Shown here: piece after piece, positions 7,086 to 14,376 of the stretch
Position numbering within the stretch: the first letter of the stretch is position 1
Layout of the letters: each line of letters opens with the position of its first letter
Origin: Xanthobacteraceae bacterium
GTDB lineage: Bacteria; Pseudomonadota; Alphaproteobacteria; Rhizobiales; Xanthobacteraceae
Direction: 5' to 3'
Assembly: GCA_030037185.1 (NCBI GenBank)
Contig: JASHRR010000242.1
Span: forward strand, 1 to 16,162
DNA length: 16,162 nt
Notes under the pieces: generated by a model
Databases searched by the model: none
Told to the model about the DNA's origin: nothing
The model's input: the letters and a program-made list of their open reading frames with translations, nothing else
Position numbers and translations under genes: made by a program

Positions 7086-7946
7086 ATGCAGTACCGAGCC
7101 TCGACCCGGACGATTGTGTTTGCGGCAGTGGCGTTTTGCATGCCTGCGGCAACTCAAGCATTCGACGATGCTAAATATCCTGCACTGACCGGCCAGTGGA
7201 CCAGGGCCATAGTCCCGGGAGCCGTCGGCCAACCCTCATTCGATCCGACCAAGCCGCCGGGCCAGGGACAAGAGGCTCCGCTGACGCCCGAATACCAAGC
7301 CAAATTCGAGAGCGCGCTCGCTGAGCGCGCCGCCCGTGGACTGGGTGACGTGGTGACGACCTGCCTCGCGCCCGGCATGCCGATGATGATGCAGGCCTAT
7401 GAACCCATGCAAATCACGGTGTTGCCGGAAACCACCTATATCCTGATCGATCATATTCACGAGAGCCATCGAAGAATTTTCACCGATGGACGCGAATGGC
7501 CGAGAACTGTTCAGCCGACCTTCACCGGCTATAGCATCGGCAAATGGATCGACCAGGACGGGGATGGACGTTACGATCTACTCGAAGCCGAAACCCGCTA
7601 TTTCAAGGGGCCGCGTTTCTTCGACAGCAGCGGCATTCCGTTGCACGAGGATGACGAAACCGTCATCACCGAGCGCATCTATCTCGACGAAGCGGACCAC
7701 AACCTCCTTCATGACGAGATCACCGTGACCGACCACGCATTGACCCGTCCGTGGACGGTGATGAAGAACTATCGCCGCACCCTCGACCCTCTTGCGGATT
7801 GGCCGGAGTACATCTGCAACGAACAAATCCCGTTCGTTCATATCGGCGACGAGATCTATAAAGTCAGTCAGGACGGCTACCTGATGCCGACCAGAAAGCA
7901 ACAGCCGCCGCCGGACCTGCGGTATTTCAGTCAACCCAAGAACTGA
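7086..7946 (+). CDS. Secreted protein with an EF-hand-type metal-binding loop (paralogue A)
   Basis: This 286-residue protein has a signal peptide (about 1-25, cleavage after ATQA). Family landmarks are RRIFTDGREWP (129-139), GYSIGKW (148-154), ERIYLDEADHNLLHDEIT and DHALTRPWTV near the end. Residues 156-167, DQDGDGRYDLLE, meet the EF-hand loop consensus: Asp at 1, 3 and 5, Gly at 6, a hydrophobic residue at 8 and Glu at 12. Asp at position 9 is also characteristic of lanmodulin loops. The loop stands where the relative at 1561-2478 has only EGDTLVIDTVG. The start ATG follows GGAGGA with 5 nt spacing. The gene is 51 nt from its paralogue and is probably cotranscribed with it. It lies between two PQQ dehydrogenase genes, so a periplasmic role with them is plausible. 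No enzymatic function is known to me. Confidence 0.88.
   Translation: MQYRASTRTIVFAAVAFCMPAATQAFDDAKYPALTGQWTRAIVPGAVGQPSFDPTKPPGQGQEAPLTPEYQAKFESALAERAARGLGDVVTTCLAPGMPMMMQAYEPMQITVLPETTYILIDHIHESHRRIFTDGREWPRTVQPTFTGYSIGKWIDQDGDGRYDLLEAETRYFKGPRFFDSSGIPLHEDDETVITERIYLDEADHNLLHDEITVTDHALTRPWTVMKNYRRTLDPLADWPEYICNEQIPFVHIGDEIYKVSQDGYLMPTRKQQPPPDLRYFSQPKN
7551..7586 (+). other. EF-hand-type loop codons in paralogue A
   Basis: The twelve codons for DQDGDGRYDLLE provide oxygen ligands at loop positions 1, 3, 5, 9 and 12. The match to the consensus is direct. Whether it binds calcium, a lanthanide or nothing is inference; a single loop without a partner would bind more weakly than paired EF-hands. 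Confidence 0.7.
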
Positions 7947-7997
7947 CCTCCGGCTGGCTTTTAGCGACTTTTGATCAGAAACCGGAAGGGCAAACCT

Positions 7998-8858
7998 ATG
8001 CTGTACCGAAGCTCGATCGGCGCCTTAACGCTGTCAGTGTCGCTGGGTCTGGCACTTGGCAGCGCGCTTGCTTTCGATGAATCGAAATATCCGGATTGGA
8101 AGGGCGCATGGCGTCGCGTTGCCGTGCCCGGAATTGTCGGCCAGCCGTCATACGACCCGACAAAGGCCGGCGGGCTCGCTCAGAAGGCACCGTTGACTCC
8201 GGAATATCAGGCCATCTTCGAGGCCAACCTCAAGGACCAGGCCGCCGGCGGACAGGGCACCGACCCGACCTACACGTGCCTCTCGCCCGGCATGCCGAGG
8301 GTCATGACCACGTTCGACCCGTTCGAAATCGTCGTGACGCCGCAGATGAGCAATTTCCTGATCCAGCACATCCACGATTCCCGGCGGATTTTCACTGACG
8401 GGCGCGACTGGCCAGAGAAAATCGTGCCCACATTTGTCGGATACTCCATCGGTCGATGGATCGATACCGATGGGGACGGCCGCTACGACGTGCTTGAGAT
8501 AGAGACTCGCGGGTTGAAAGGTCCCCGATCGTACGATCCGGCCGGCCTTCCGTTTCATTCCGATAATCAAAGTATTTTCAGGGAGCGCGTTTACTCCGAC
8601 AAGCACGATCCGAACATCCTCTACGACGAGATCACGACGATCGACAACGCGTTGACGCGGCCCTGGACAGTTACAAAGAAATATTCTCGTGCGCCGAGCA
8701 AGCAGCCGGAGTGGGTGGAAGAGGTTTGTGCGGAAGGCAACGGTGATGTCGAAATCGGCAAGGAGGGATACTTCCTCAGCGGGGATGGCCTCCTCATGCC
8801 CACCAAGAAGGACCAAGCGCCACCGGACTTACGCTATTTCAAACAAATCCAGAATTAA
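7998..8858 (+). CDS. Secreted protein with an EF-hand-type metal-binding loop (paralogue B)
   Basis: This protein is also 286 residues and collinear with paralogue A throughout: LTPEYQA at 66-72, RRIFTDGRDWP at 129-139, GYSIGRW at 148-154, DEITTIDNALTRPWTV near the end, and a shared PPDLRYF C-terminus. The signal peptide is about residues 1-25 (ending GSALA). The EF-type loop is DTDGDGRYDVLE at 156-167, the same position as in A, with only two substitutions. ATG 7998 is chosen over a TTG at 7971: it has GGAAGGG upstream and starts the signal peptide in the same register as A. The two genes clearly arose by tandem duplication. A hairpin at 8932-8959 may end the transcript. Function is unknown beyond the predicted secretion and metal loop. 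Confidence 0.88.
   Translation: MLYRSSIGALTLSVSLGLALGSALAFDESKYPDWKGAWRRVAVPGIVGQPSYDPTKAGGLAQKAPLTPEYQAIFEANLKDQAAGGQGTDPTYTCLSPGMPRVMTTFDPFEIVVTPQMSNFLIQHIHDSRRIFTDGRDWPEKIVPTFVGYSIGRWIDTDGDGRYDVLEIETRGLKGPRSYDPAGLPFHSDNQSIFRERVYSDKHDPNILYDEITTIDNALTRPWTVTKKYSRAPSKQPEWVEEVCAEGNGDVEIGKEGYFLSGDGLLMPTKKDQAPPDLRYFKQIQN
8463..8498 (+). other. EF-hand-type loop codons in paralogue B
   Basis: The codons for DTDGDGRYDVLE have acidic residues at positions 1, 3, 5, 9 and 12 and Gly at 6, as in paralogue A. Conservation of the acidic positions while the rest of the two proteins has diverged markedly suggests selection on the loop. Confidence 0.7.
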
Positions 8859-8931
8859 CGGCCAGCCGATATCCGCGCGAAGAGCCGTGCTTGCTACACC
8901 GAAAAAGCCGACGCCACCCGAGGAAAAGCCC

Positions 8932-8959
8932 GCCGGCCCCGATCGCGGGGCTTGCCGGC
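8932..8959 (+). terminator. Hairpin downstream of the EF-loop gene pair
   Basis: GCCGG-CCCCG / CGGGG-CCGGC arms form a stem with loop ATCG and a 4-nt bulge (CTTG) on the 3' side. It lies about 75 nt past the stop of paralogue B. There is no long T run after it (AAGGAATTCTT follows), so intrinsic termination is uncertain. It might serve either convergent transcript. Confidence 0.4.
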
Positions 8960-9155
8960 AAGGAATTCTTCGACCGGCATTTGCGCCCTGCTTTAACGCC
9001 TTACGGGCTGGCAACGCTCAACTTGCTGTGTCGTCTCCCCTCGGGAATGTTGCAGACCGGCAGTTCAACAAGCCCCGTTGCGGGCCTACCCCTGGCTATG
9101 TCTTAAGTCTTGCCGGGGCCATTCAGGGTATTTGACCTCCTCTCGCCCCGTTACT

Positions 9156-10886
9156 TCACAACCCGAACACCCACACGACGGTGGCGTTGCCCTGCATGCG
9201 CAGTTCCGGTGTACGGTTGACCGTGCTGCGAGTGTTGCGCGGCGGCGCCGCACCTGGGCCAGCGCAGCACAGGCCCGAGGCGATCGCGATGTATTGCTTG
9301 CCGTTCACCGCGTAGGTCATCGGCGGCGCATTGAAGCCGGAGCCTACGTTGATGCGCCACAACTCATCGAGCGTCTGGTCGTCATAGGCAAGCACTGTCC
9401 CATCGATCAACGCAGTCACCACGATGCCGCCCGCGGTTGACAGCACTCCGGCGGAGTTCGGGTAAGGCAGGTCGATGCGTTTCTTGATCTCACCCGAACC
9501 CGGATCGACCGCGACCAAGCCACCGCTAAGGCGGCCGCCGTCGCCGATCGCGCCGCCGAAGAACTTGCCCTTCACGTGTGCGGTGGCGTCGGGCGTCACC
9601 TGGCCGCAGCCCTCGTGGGTTGGAACATAGAGCATGCTGGTCCGGCGGCTGTAGGACGGCGGCCAGAAATTAGTCCCGCCCGCGATGTCCGGGCAGATGC
9701 GCCGCGCCACTCTGTCCTGCACCATATTGGACGGTTCGGCGTAAAGCTGGAGGTCCTTGGCGGGATCGTATTCGATCGGCTGGCCGGTTTTGAGGTCGAT
9801 GCCCTTGGTCCAGTTCACCTGCTTGACCGTCTGCACGGCCTTGAGGAACTGGCCACTGATGCGGTCGAACGTATATGCGAAGCCGTTGCGCCCCGCATGG
9901 GCGAGAATGCGGCGGTCTTCACCGTTGACCTTGGTGTCGATGATGACGTGGCTGCCAGTCTCGTCGTAGTCGCGGTTATCGTTCGGCGTGTACTGGTGGT
10001 ACCACCTGATCTTCCCGGTCGCGGCGTCGAACGCGATGGCGCTCGAGGTGTAGAGATTGTCACCGGGGCGGTAGGTGGCGTCGAACGCTGGCACCGGGTT
10101 GCCGGAACCCCAATAGGTCAGGTTAGTGGCGGGATCGTAGGAGCCGGTGACGTAGAAGGCGCCGCCGCCCGTCTGCCATGAGTTCGGGTTTTTCCAGGTC
10201 TCGCTGCCAGGCTCGCCGGGCGCCGGGATCGAATAGGTCTTCCAGACAATGTCGCCGGTCCTGGGGTCGAGCGCCGCCACCCAGTTGCGCAAGCCGCGGT
10301 CGCCGCCGGAGCCACCTATCAGGACGGCGTCCCTGAGGGCGAGCGGCGCTGCCGTCAATTCGAGGTCGGCCTGGTCGAGCAGGTTCTTGTCCCAAACGAC
10401 CTTGCCGGTCTCCTTGTCGGTCGCAATTACCCGCCCCTCGTAGCCGGTGACCGAGATGACAAGATCGTTCCATAGCGCCACGCCGCGGTTGCGGTCCTGC
10501 TTCTCGAGCTTGGGGTTCATCTGCCACGCGATCGGGCCCGCGGTGCCGGAGCGCACGTCGACCTTCGATACGATCCCCCAACTGTCGACCACGTACATGT
10601 AGCCGTCCTCGACGAGCGGCGTTGCCTCCAGGCTCTCGTTGTTCGAGCTGCCGCCAAGCGCAACGGCGAACACCAGCCTGAGATTCTTCGCATTCGTCCG
10701 GTTGATTGCATCAAGCGGGGAGTAACGCTGCGAGGTGTAGTCGTGGTGGACCGTCAGCCAGTTCTGCGGTTCCGGATTGACCAGCCGTTCGTAGACCGTG
10801 TCCGCGGCGACCGCGGGGAAGCTGCCTGCCAGCAGCGCGCCCAAGGCCGTGAGCGTGACGGCGCGGCGGTTCTTGGATGTCGCCAT
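9156..10886 (-). CDS. PQQ-dependent alcohol dehydrogenase, periplasmic, lanthanide-type signature (second copy)
   Basis: This 576-residue quinoprotein is clearly related to the one at 4438-6153: both share PQNWL, NRG.ALW, IATDKETGKV, IPAPGEPGSETW and WRINVGSGFNAPPMT-type blocks. The signal peptide is about 1-28 (ending FPAVAA). Predicted active-site residues are Asn263 in GSGNP and catalytic Asp306, with the lanthanide-signature Asp308 in NRDYDETG. The usual Trp before the catalytic Asp is Arg here. Asp196 (GGSGGDRGLRN) stands where Glu is normal. No heme motif CxxCH and no early vicinal Cys pair are present, but a Cys-Cys occurs near the C-terminus in ASGLCCAGPGAAPP, in an insertion the first copy lacks. 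ATG 10886 is chosen for its AGGGAGGA ribosome site 4 nt upstream. It is convergent with the EF-loop pair and divergent from the Bug gene at 11031. Confidence 0.93.
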   Translation of the reverse strand: MATSKNRRAVTLTALGALLAGSFPAVAADTVYERLVNPEPQNWLTVHHDYTSQRYSPLDAINRTNAKNLRLVFAVALGGSSNNESLEATPLVEDGYMYVVDSWGIVSKVDVRSGTAGPIAWQMNPKLEKQDRNRGVALWNDLVISVTGYEGRVIATDKETGKVVWDKNLLDQADLELTAAPLALRDAVLIGGSGGDRGLRNWVAALDPRTGDIVWKTYSIPAPGEPGSETWKNPNSWQTGGGAFYVTGSYDPATNLTYWGSGNPVPAFDATYRPGDNLYTSSAIAFDAATGKIRWYHQYTPNDNRDYDETGSHVIIDTKVNGEDRRILAHAGRNGFAYTFDRISGQFLKAVQTVKQVNWTKGIDLKTGQPIEYDPAKDLQLYAEPSNMVQDRVARRICPDIAGGTNFWPPSYSRRTSMLYVPTHEGCGQVTPDATAHVKGKFFGGAIGDGGRLSGGLVAVDPGSGEIKKRIDLPYPNSAGVLSTAGGIVVTALIDGTVLAYDDQTLDELWRINVGSGFNAPPMTYAVNGKQYIAIASGLCCAGPGAAPPRNTRSTVNRTPELRMQGNATVVWVFGL

Positions 10887-11030
10887 AAATTCCTCCCTGG
10901 TTCCATCTTGAACTAGCCGACTGCGCAACAGCCGACACCTTTTGGTTCGCGGACGACCAATCTTTTCGTTGGTGTGTGAGGTTGTATGATGCCAATGTCT
11001 TTAGCACAACGCTATTTTGGGGAGACGTCC
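10887..11030. promoter_or_regulatory. Divergent promoter region with a small inverted repeat
   Basis: This 144-bp space serves the dehydrogenase (minus) and the Bug-type gene (plus). It holds ACCAA-N8-TTGGT (10956-10973), a small dyad that could be an operator. GTCTTTAGCAC at 10997-11007 resembles GTCTTAGCAC at 6984-6993 in the leader of the EF-loop pair, a possible shared regulatory word. Neither is proven. Confidence 0.35.
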
Positions 11031-12005
11031 ATGAAAGCGGGTGGCGCCTTGATTGCGATGTGTCTCTTGGCGCTGATGACCGGCCCTGCGGCTACACAGA
11101 CCGCTTTCCCCGGGCGCACAGTACGCATCCTGGTCGGCTATGTGCCGGGAGGGCCGAACGACATCATTGCGCGGGCGATCGGCGACAAGCTGGCGCAAGT
11201 CTGGGACAAATCGGTGATCGTCGAGAACGTGCCGGGCGCCAGCGGCAACATTGCCGGGGATCGGGTTGCCAAGGCGCCGCCCGACGGCTACACGCTCCTG
11301 CTCGCGAATTCCGCACAGATCGTGGTCAATCCGAGCCTGTTCGAGAAGATGAACTACGATCCGCTCAAAGAACTTGCGCCGGTCTCGGAGGTCGCCTTTA
11401 CGCCCAACCTCCTGACCGTTGCGAATGACTTGTCGGTCCATAACGTGCAGGAACTCGTCGCGCTGGTCCGTGCCACGCCGGGAAGATACAGCTTTGGCTC
11501 CGCCGGCGTCGGGACCACGCAGCACCTTGCCGGCGAGCTTTTCAAATGGCGTGCGAAGCTCGACCTCCAGCACATCCCCTATCGCGGTGCGAGCGCGGTC
11601 ATCACGGATTTGCTGGGCGGCCGTATCACCATGTTCTTTGGTAACATCGCGCCACTGCTGCCGCTGGTCCGCGAGGGCAAGCTGCGCGCATTGGCCGTGA
11701 CTTCGCTCGATCGCTTTGCCGCCGTGCCGAAGGTACCGACGGTCGCCGAATCGGGCTTTCCCGGCTTCGACGTCGTCGCATCATTCGGCCTAATGGTCGC
11801 GGCGGCAACGCGTCCCGACGTCATCAACAAGATCAGCCGCGACACTGCGCAGGTATTGGCGCAAGACGACCTGCGCCAACGGTTGGCCGACATCGGAGTG
11901 GTCGCGATCGGCAACTCGCCGGCGCAGTTTGCCGCCGCCCTGAGAGCCGAATCCGTACAGTGGGCAAGCCTCATCAAGGAGACCGGGATTAGGGCGAGCG
12001 AGTGA
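11031..12005 (+). CDS. Bug/TctC-family periplasmic substrate-binding protein
   Basis: This is a 324-residue protein of the tripartite tricarboxylate transporter binding family. The signal peptide is about residues 1-22 (ending GPAATQ). It is followed by the family opening FPGRTVRILVGYVPGGPNDI, then the VENVPGASGNIAGDRVAKAP block, DGYTLLLAN, YGxxSAG-like SFGSAGVGTTQHL, HIPYRGASAVITDLLGG and the VPTVAESGFPGFD block. Length and motifs are normal for the family. These proteins bind carboxylates, amino acids or related compounds in the periplasm. No membrane partner (TctA/TctB) is nearby, which is usual for the many orphan Bug proteins of such bacteria. ATG 11031 has GGGGAG 6 nt upstream and is preferred to the earlier ATG at 10986. 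The ligand cannot be read from the sequence. Confidence 0.93.
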   Translation: MKAGGALIAMCLLALMTGPAATQTAFPGRTVRILVGYVPGGPNDIIARAIGDKLAQVWDKSVIVENVPGASGNIAGDRVAKAPPDGYTLLLANSAQIVVNPSLFEKMNYDPLKELAPVSEVAFTPNLLTVANDLSVHNVQELVALVRATPGRYSFGSAGVGTTQHLAGELFKWRAKLDLQHIPYRGASAVITDLLGGRITMFFGNIAPLLPLVREGKLRALAVTSLDRFAAVPKVPTVAESGFPGFDVVASFGLMVAAATRPDVINKISRDTAQVLAQDDLRQRLADIGVVAIGNSPAQFAAALRAESVQWASLIKETGIRASE

Positions 12006-12044
12006 TCGCGACGCTAGGCGCTGAGTGAGCCGTCGGCATTCGGC

Positions 12045-12416
12045 CTAGCAGCTGCTGAGGAAGTGGCGCACCGTTTCCATGAACTTGGCAATTGAAATCG
12101 GTTTCGACAGATAGGCCTCGCAGCCACCCTGCCGTATGCGCTCCTCGTCACCATTCATCGCGAACGCCGTGACGGCAACAACCGGAATACGATACAGCTC
12201 AGGATCGGCCTTGATCCACTTCGTGACCTCGAGCCCCGAAACCTCGGGCAATTGTATGTCCATCAGAATGAGGTCGGGTCGATAGGTGCGCGCCAGTGCA
12301 AGCGCCTCAATTCCGCTGCGCGTCCCCACGGCATCGTAGCCGTGCGCCTCCAACAAATCATGGAAGAGCTTCATGTTCAGCTCGTTGTCTTCCACGATGA
12401 GGACGGTTTTGGCCAC
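12045..12416 (-). CDS. divK: DivK-like single-domain response regulator
   Basis: This 123-residue stand-alone receiver domain closely resembles Caulobacter DivK in style: [43 protein letters not shown] and [12 protein letters not shown]. The phosphoacceptor is Asp53, the acidic pair is at Glu9-Asp10, the switch residue is Thr83 and the conserved lysine is Lys105. DivK links polar histidine kinases (DivJ, PleC) to the CtrA cell-cycle pathway in the cytoplasm. GTG 12416 gives the usual DivK length and has GAGGGAA 8 nt upstream; a TTG at 12440 would add 8 residues. The usual neighbour pleD is absent; the gene lies alone between two Bug-type genes. It may therefore be a second, dispersed copy rather than the cell-cycle original, so the symbol names the family rather than a proven orthologue. 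Confidence 0.85.
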   Translation of the reverse strand: MAKTVLIVEDNELNMKLFHDLLEAHGYDAVGTRSGIEALALARTYRPDLILMDIQLPEVSGLEVTKWIKADPELYRIPVVAVTAFAMNGDEERIRQGGCEAYLSKPISIAKFMETVRHFLSSC

Positions 12417-12782
12417 TCTCAAAATTCCCTCATTAGCCAATCTGCAGCGTACCGGTACGGTAGTCCGGATTCCTTACAGAAACGGAAATTCGCGCGATTT
12501 GAAGCGATCGGTCGGGCGCTCCTCCTCGCACGAATGCGATCCATCCGACAGGGCACGACAGCCTTGATTTGCTTCAATTACCGGCATTTTTCGCGGTAAT
12601 CTTTCGAACACCCGAAGGGGCCGCCGCAGAGGGCTTGATCCTTGCCCGGCCGGCTCTTAGGATTTTCCTGTGCTTGTGGTTACCGTTCAATCACCGACGT
12701 CATGACGATGCAGTTTCCCCGCGTGCGCTTGCCAACGCCAGCATACCATAGCAGACGCGCGTCGCCGCGAAAGAGTTCGAAC
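12417..12782. other. Intergenic region upstream of divK-like and second Bug gene
   Basis: The region holds the divergent promoters of the divK-like gene (minus) and the second Bug-type gene (plus). A 12-bp perfect palindrome, CGTACCGGTACG (12448-12459), lies about 30 nt upstream of the divK-like GTG and could be an operator. No TTAA-N7-TTAA CtrA box was seen. The plus-strand frame of the Bug gene remains open upstream to 12642, but those codons do not look like protein. Confidence 0.4.
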
Positions 12783-13904
12783 ATGATTGGCTTCAAGCAG
12801 TGCGTTACCGCAGCGGCAGCCCGCCCCAGCTTCCCGGACAGCTCAGGGTGGCGGACCAGAGGCCGGATAGCGGCGCTCCGGCGTCTCATCATTGTGACCT
12901 TTATCCCAGCGGTGACGGGGATCTCTGCACCTGCCCTCGCAGACGACGCCGGCTCTTTCTTTGCCGGCAAGACGGTGCGCATCGTGGTGGGGTTTAGCCC
13001 CGGCGGCGGCTACGACATTTACGCACGTGAGCTTGCCCGTTATCTCGGGCGGCACATTCCGGGCCATCCTTCGGTTGTGGTCCAGAACATGGCCGGAGCC
13101 GGAAGCCTCAAGGCGGTGAACTTTCTTTTCAATGCAGCGCCGCGCGACGGCACGGTGCTGGCGACGTTCTCACGCGGCATTGTCTTCGAGCCGCTCATCG
13201 GACATCTCGACGGCGCCCAATTCGAGGCGCCGAAATTCAACTGGATCGGCAGCATCTCGGACGAGGTCAGCGTCTGCGCCATCAACGCCTCCCGCGGCGT
13301 TGCCACCTGGCGGGACATGCTGACCACGAATACCATCATCGGTGCGTCCGGGGCGGGCGCCGACAGCGACGTATTCCCGATCGTGCTGCGCAACCTGTTT
13401 CATTTGCCGATGCGGATCGTCACCGGCTATCCGGGCGGCGCCGACCTCAATCTCGCCATGGAACGCGGTGAGATTGACGGCCGATGCGGCTGGTCATGGA
13501 CGAGCATCTTGAGCCGCAATCGCGACTGGCTCGCGGACAAGCGCATTCGGATCACGCTGCAGATTGCGCTGGCAAAGCACGAGGACCTTCCCGACGTTCC
13601 GTTGATCACGGACCTTGTATCCGATCCCCGCCAAACCGCCGCCCTCAGGCTCATCGTATCGCGTCAAGCGATCGCGCGCCCGTTCGCGGCGCCGCCGGAG
13701 GTGCTACCGGAACGGATTGAAACATTGCGCGAAGCCTTCGACGCGACCATGCGCGACGCCGACTTTCTCGCCGAAATGCGCGGTCAGAGCCTGGAGGTGC
13801 GTCCGTTGGGTGGCACTGCCGTACAAGACCTGATGCGCGACATCTATGGGTCGTCGCGGGACGCCGTGAAACTTGCGCGGGATATCCTGGTCGATACGCC
13901 GTAA
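12783..13904 (+). CDS. Divergent Bug/TctC-type periplasmic binding protein
   Basis: This protein has about 373 residues from ATG 12783. A hydrophobic stretch (LRRLIIVTFIPAVTGIS... ending APALADD) acts as a signal peptide but is preceded by about 33 residues, so the true start may lie later or the leader may be unusually long. The mature part follows the Bug plan: FFAGKTVRIVVGFSPGGGYD, VVVQNMAGAGSLKAVNFLFN, APRDGTVLATFSRGI, and a C-terminal half with GYPGGADLNLAMERGEIDGR and VSRQAIARPFAAPP. It is clearly less typical than the protein at 11031 and belongs to the subgroup with GGGYD in the first loop. Upstream there is only a weak AAAGAG. The divK-like gene interrupts what might have been a Bug pair. 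The ligand is unknown and no membrane partner is present. Confidence 0.85.
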   Translation: MIGFKQCVTAAAARPSFPDSSGWRTRGRIAALRRLIIVTFIPAVTGISAPALADDAGSFFAGKTVRIVVGFSPGGGYDIYARELARYLGRHIPGHPSVVVQNMAGAGSLKAVNFLFNAAPRDGTVLATFSRGIVFEPLIGHLDGAQFEAPKFNWIGSISDEVSVCAINASRGVATWRDMLTTNTIIGASGAGADSDVFPIVLRNLFHLPMRIVTGYPGGADLNLAMERGEIDGRCGWSWTSILSRNRDWLADKRIRITLQIALAKHEDLPDVPLITDLVSDPRQTAALRLIVSRQAIARPFAAPPEVLPERIETLREAFDATMRDADFLAEMRGQSLEVRPLGGTAVQDLMRDIYGSSRDAVKLARDILVDTP

Positions 13905-14016
13905 AGGCGGGACGCATCAACATAACTCGGCGCCGATTCGACGGCACCTAGGGTCGATAGTGCTGCAGGGGAATTTGCCGCCGGGCAAATGTACCAAGTA
14001 GAGACGCGATCTCGAC

Positions 14017-14376
14017 ATGAAAGCCGATCGCCGATCTCGGCGCCGACCGTTCCAACCCTCTCGCTCGCCTGCGGGCAGGGGAAGGGTTGGGGCAGATCGA
14101 AATGATGCGGCATTCGAACTGGCGATCGCCGCGCTCGGATTTCTGGCAAGCGAGAGAGACGAGCTTTCTCGCTTCCTCGCGCTCACCGGGATCGACCCTA
14201 GCTCGATCCGCAGCGTGGCCGAGGAACCCGGTTTTCTCGGCGGGGTACTCGCCTACATTGCCGGCAGCGAACCTACACTGTTGGCGTTCGCCGCCCATGC
14301 GTGCGTAGCTCCACAAGAGATTGAGAAGGCGAGGGCGATCCTCACCGACGCTGAGTGGGAGAGCGGCACGCCGTAA
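14017..14376 (+). CDS. DUF3572 family protein with a repeat-derived N-terminus
   Basis: This small 119-residue cytoplasmic protein has a C-terminal two thirds that match the alphaproteobacterial DUF3572 pattern: ELAIAALGFLASERDELSRF, LALTGIDPSSIRSVAEEPGF and LGGVLAYIAGSEPTLLAFAA. The first 30 residues or so (Arg/Ser/Pro-rich, RRSRRRPFQPSRSPAGRGR) are unlike the family. They are translated from a palindromic repeat (14052-14090). A TAG at 13999-14001 blocks any upstream extension, and no later in-frame ATG, GTG or TTG precedes the domain. So either the repeat was captured into the reading frame or the gene lost its own start. The family function is unknown. Confidence 0.75.
   Translation: MKADRRSRRRPFQPSRSPAGRGRVGADRNDAAFELAIAALGFLASERDELSRFLALTGIDPSSIRSVAEEPGFLGGVLAYIAGSEPTLLAFAAHACVAPQEIEKARAILTDAEWESGTP
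14052..14090. repeat. REP-like palindromic repeat
   Basis: CCAACCCT (14052-14059) and AGGGTTGG (14083-14090) are perfect 8-bp arms around a GC-rich core with a smaller GCC/GGC stem. It resembles the widely dispersed 'CCCTCTCC...GGGAGAGGGTTGGGG' palindromes of Bradyrhizobium and related genomes. Only one copy is seen in this window, so membership in a genome-wide repeat is from recall, not shown here. It overlaps the 5' codons of the DUF3572 gene. Confidence 0.5.

Noticed and set aside
8148..8816. Minus-strand open frame of 222 codons opposite paralogue B
   Set aside because: Antisense of a well-supported secreted protein; no recognisable motifs and no ribosome site.
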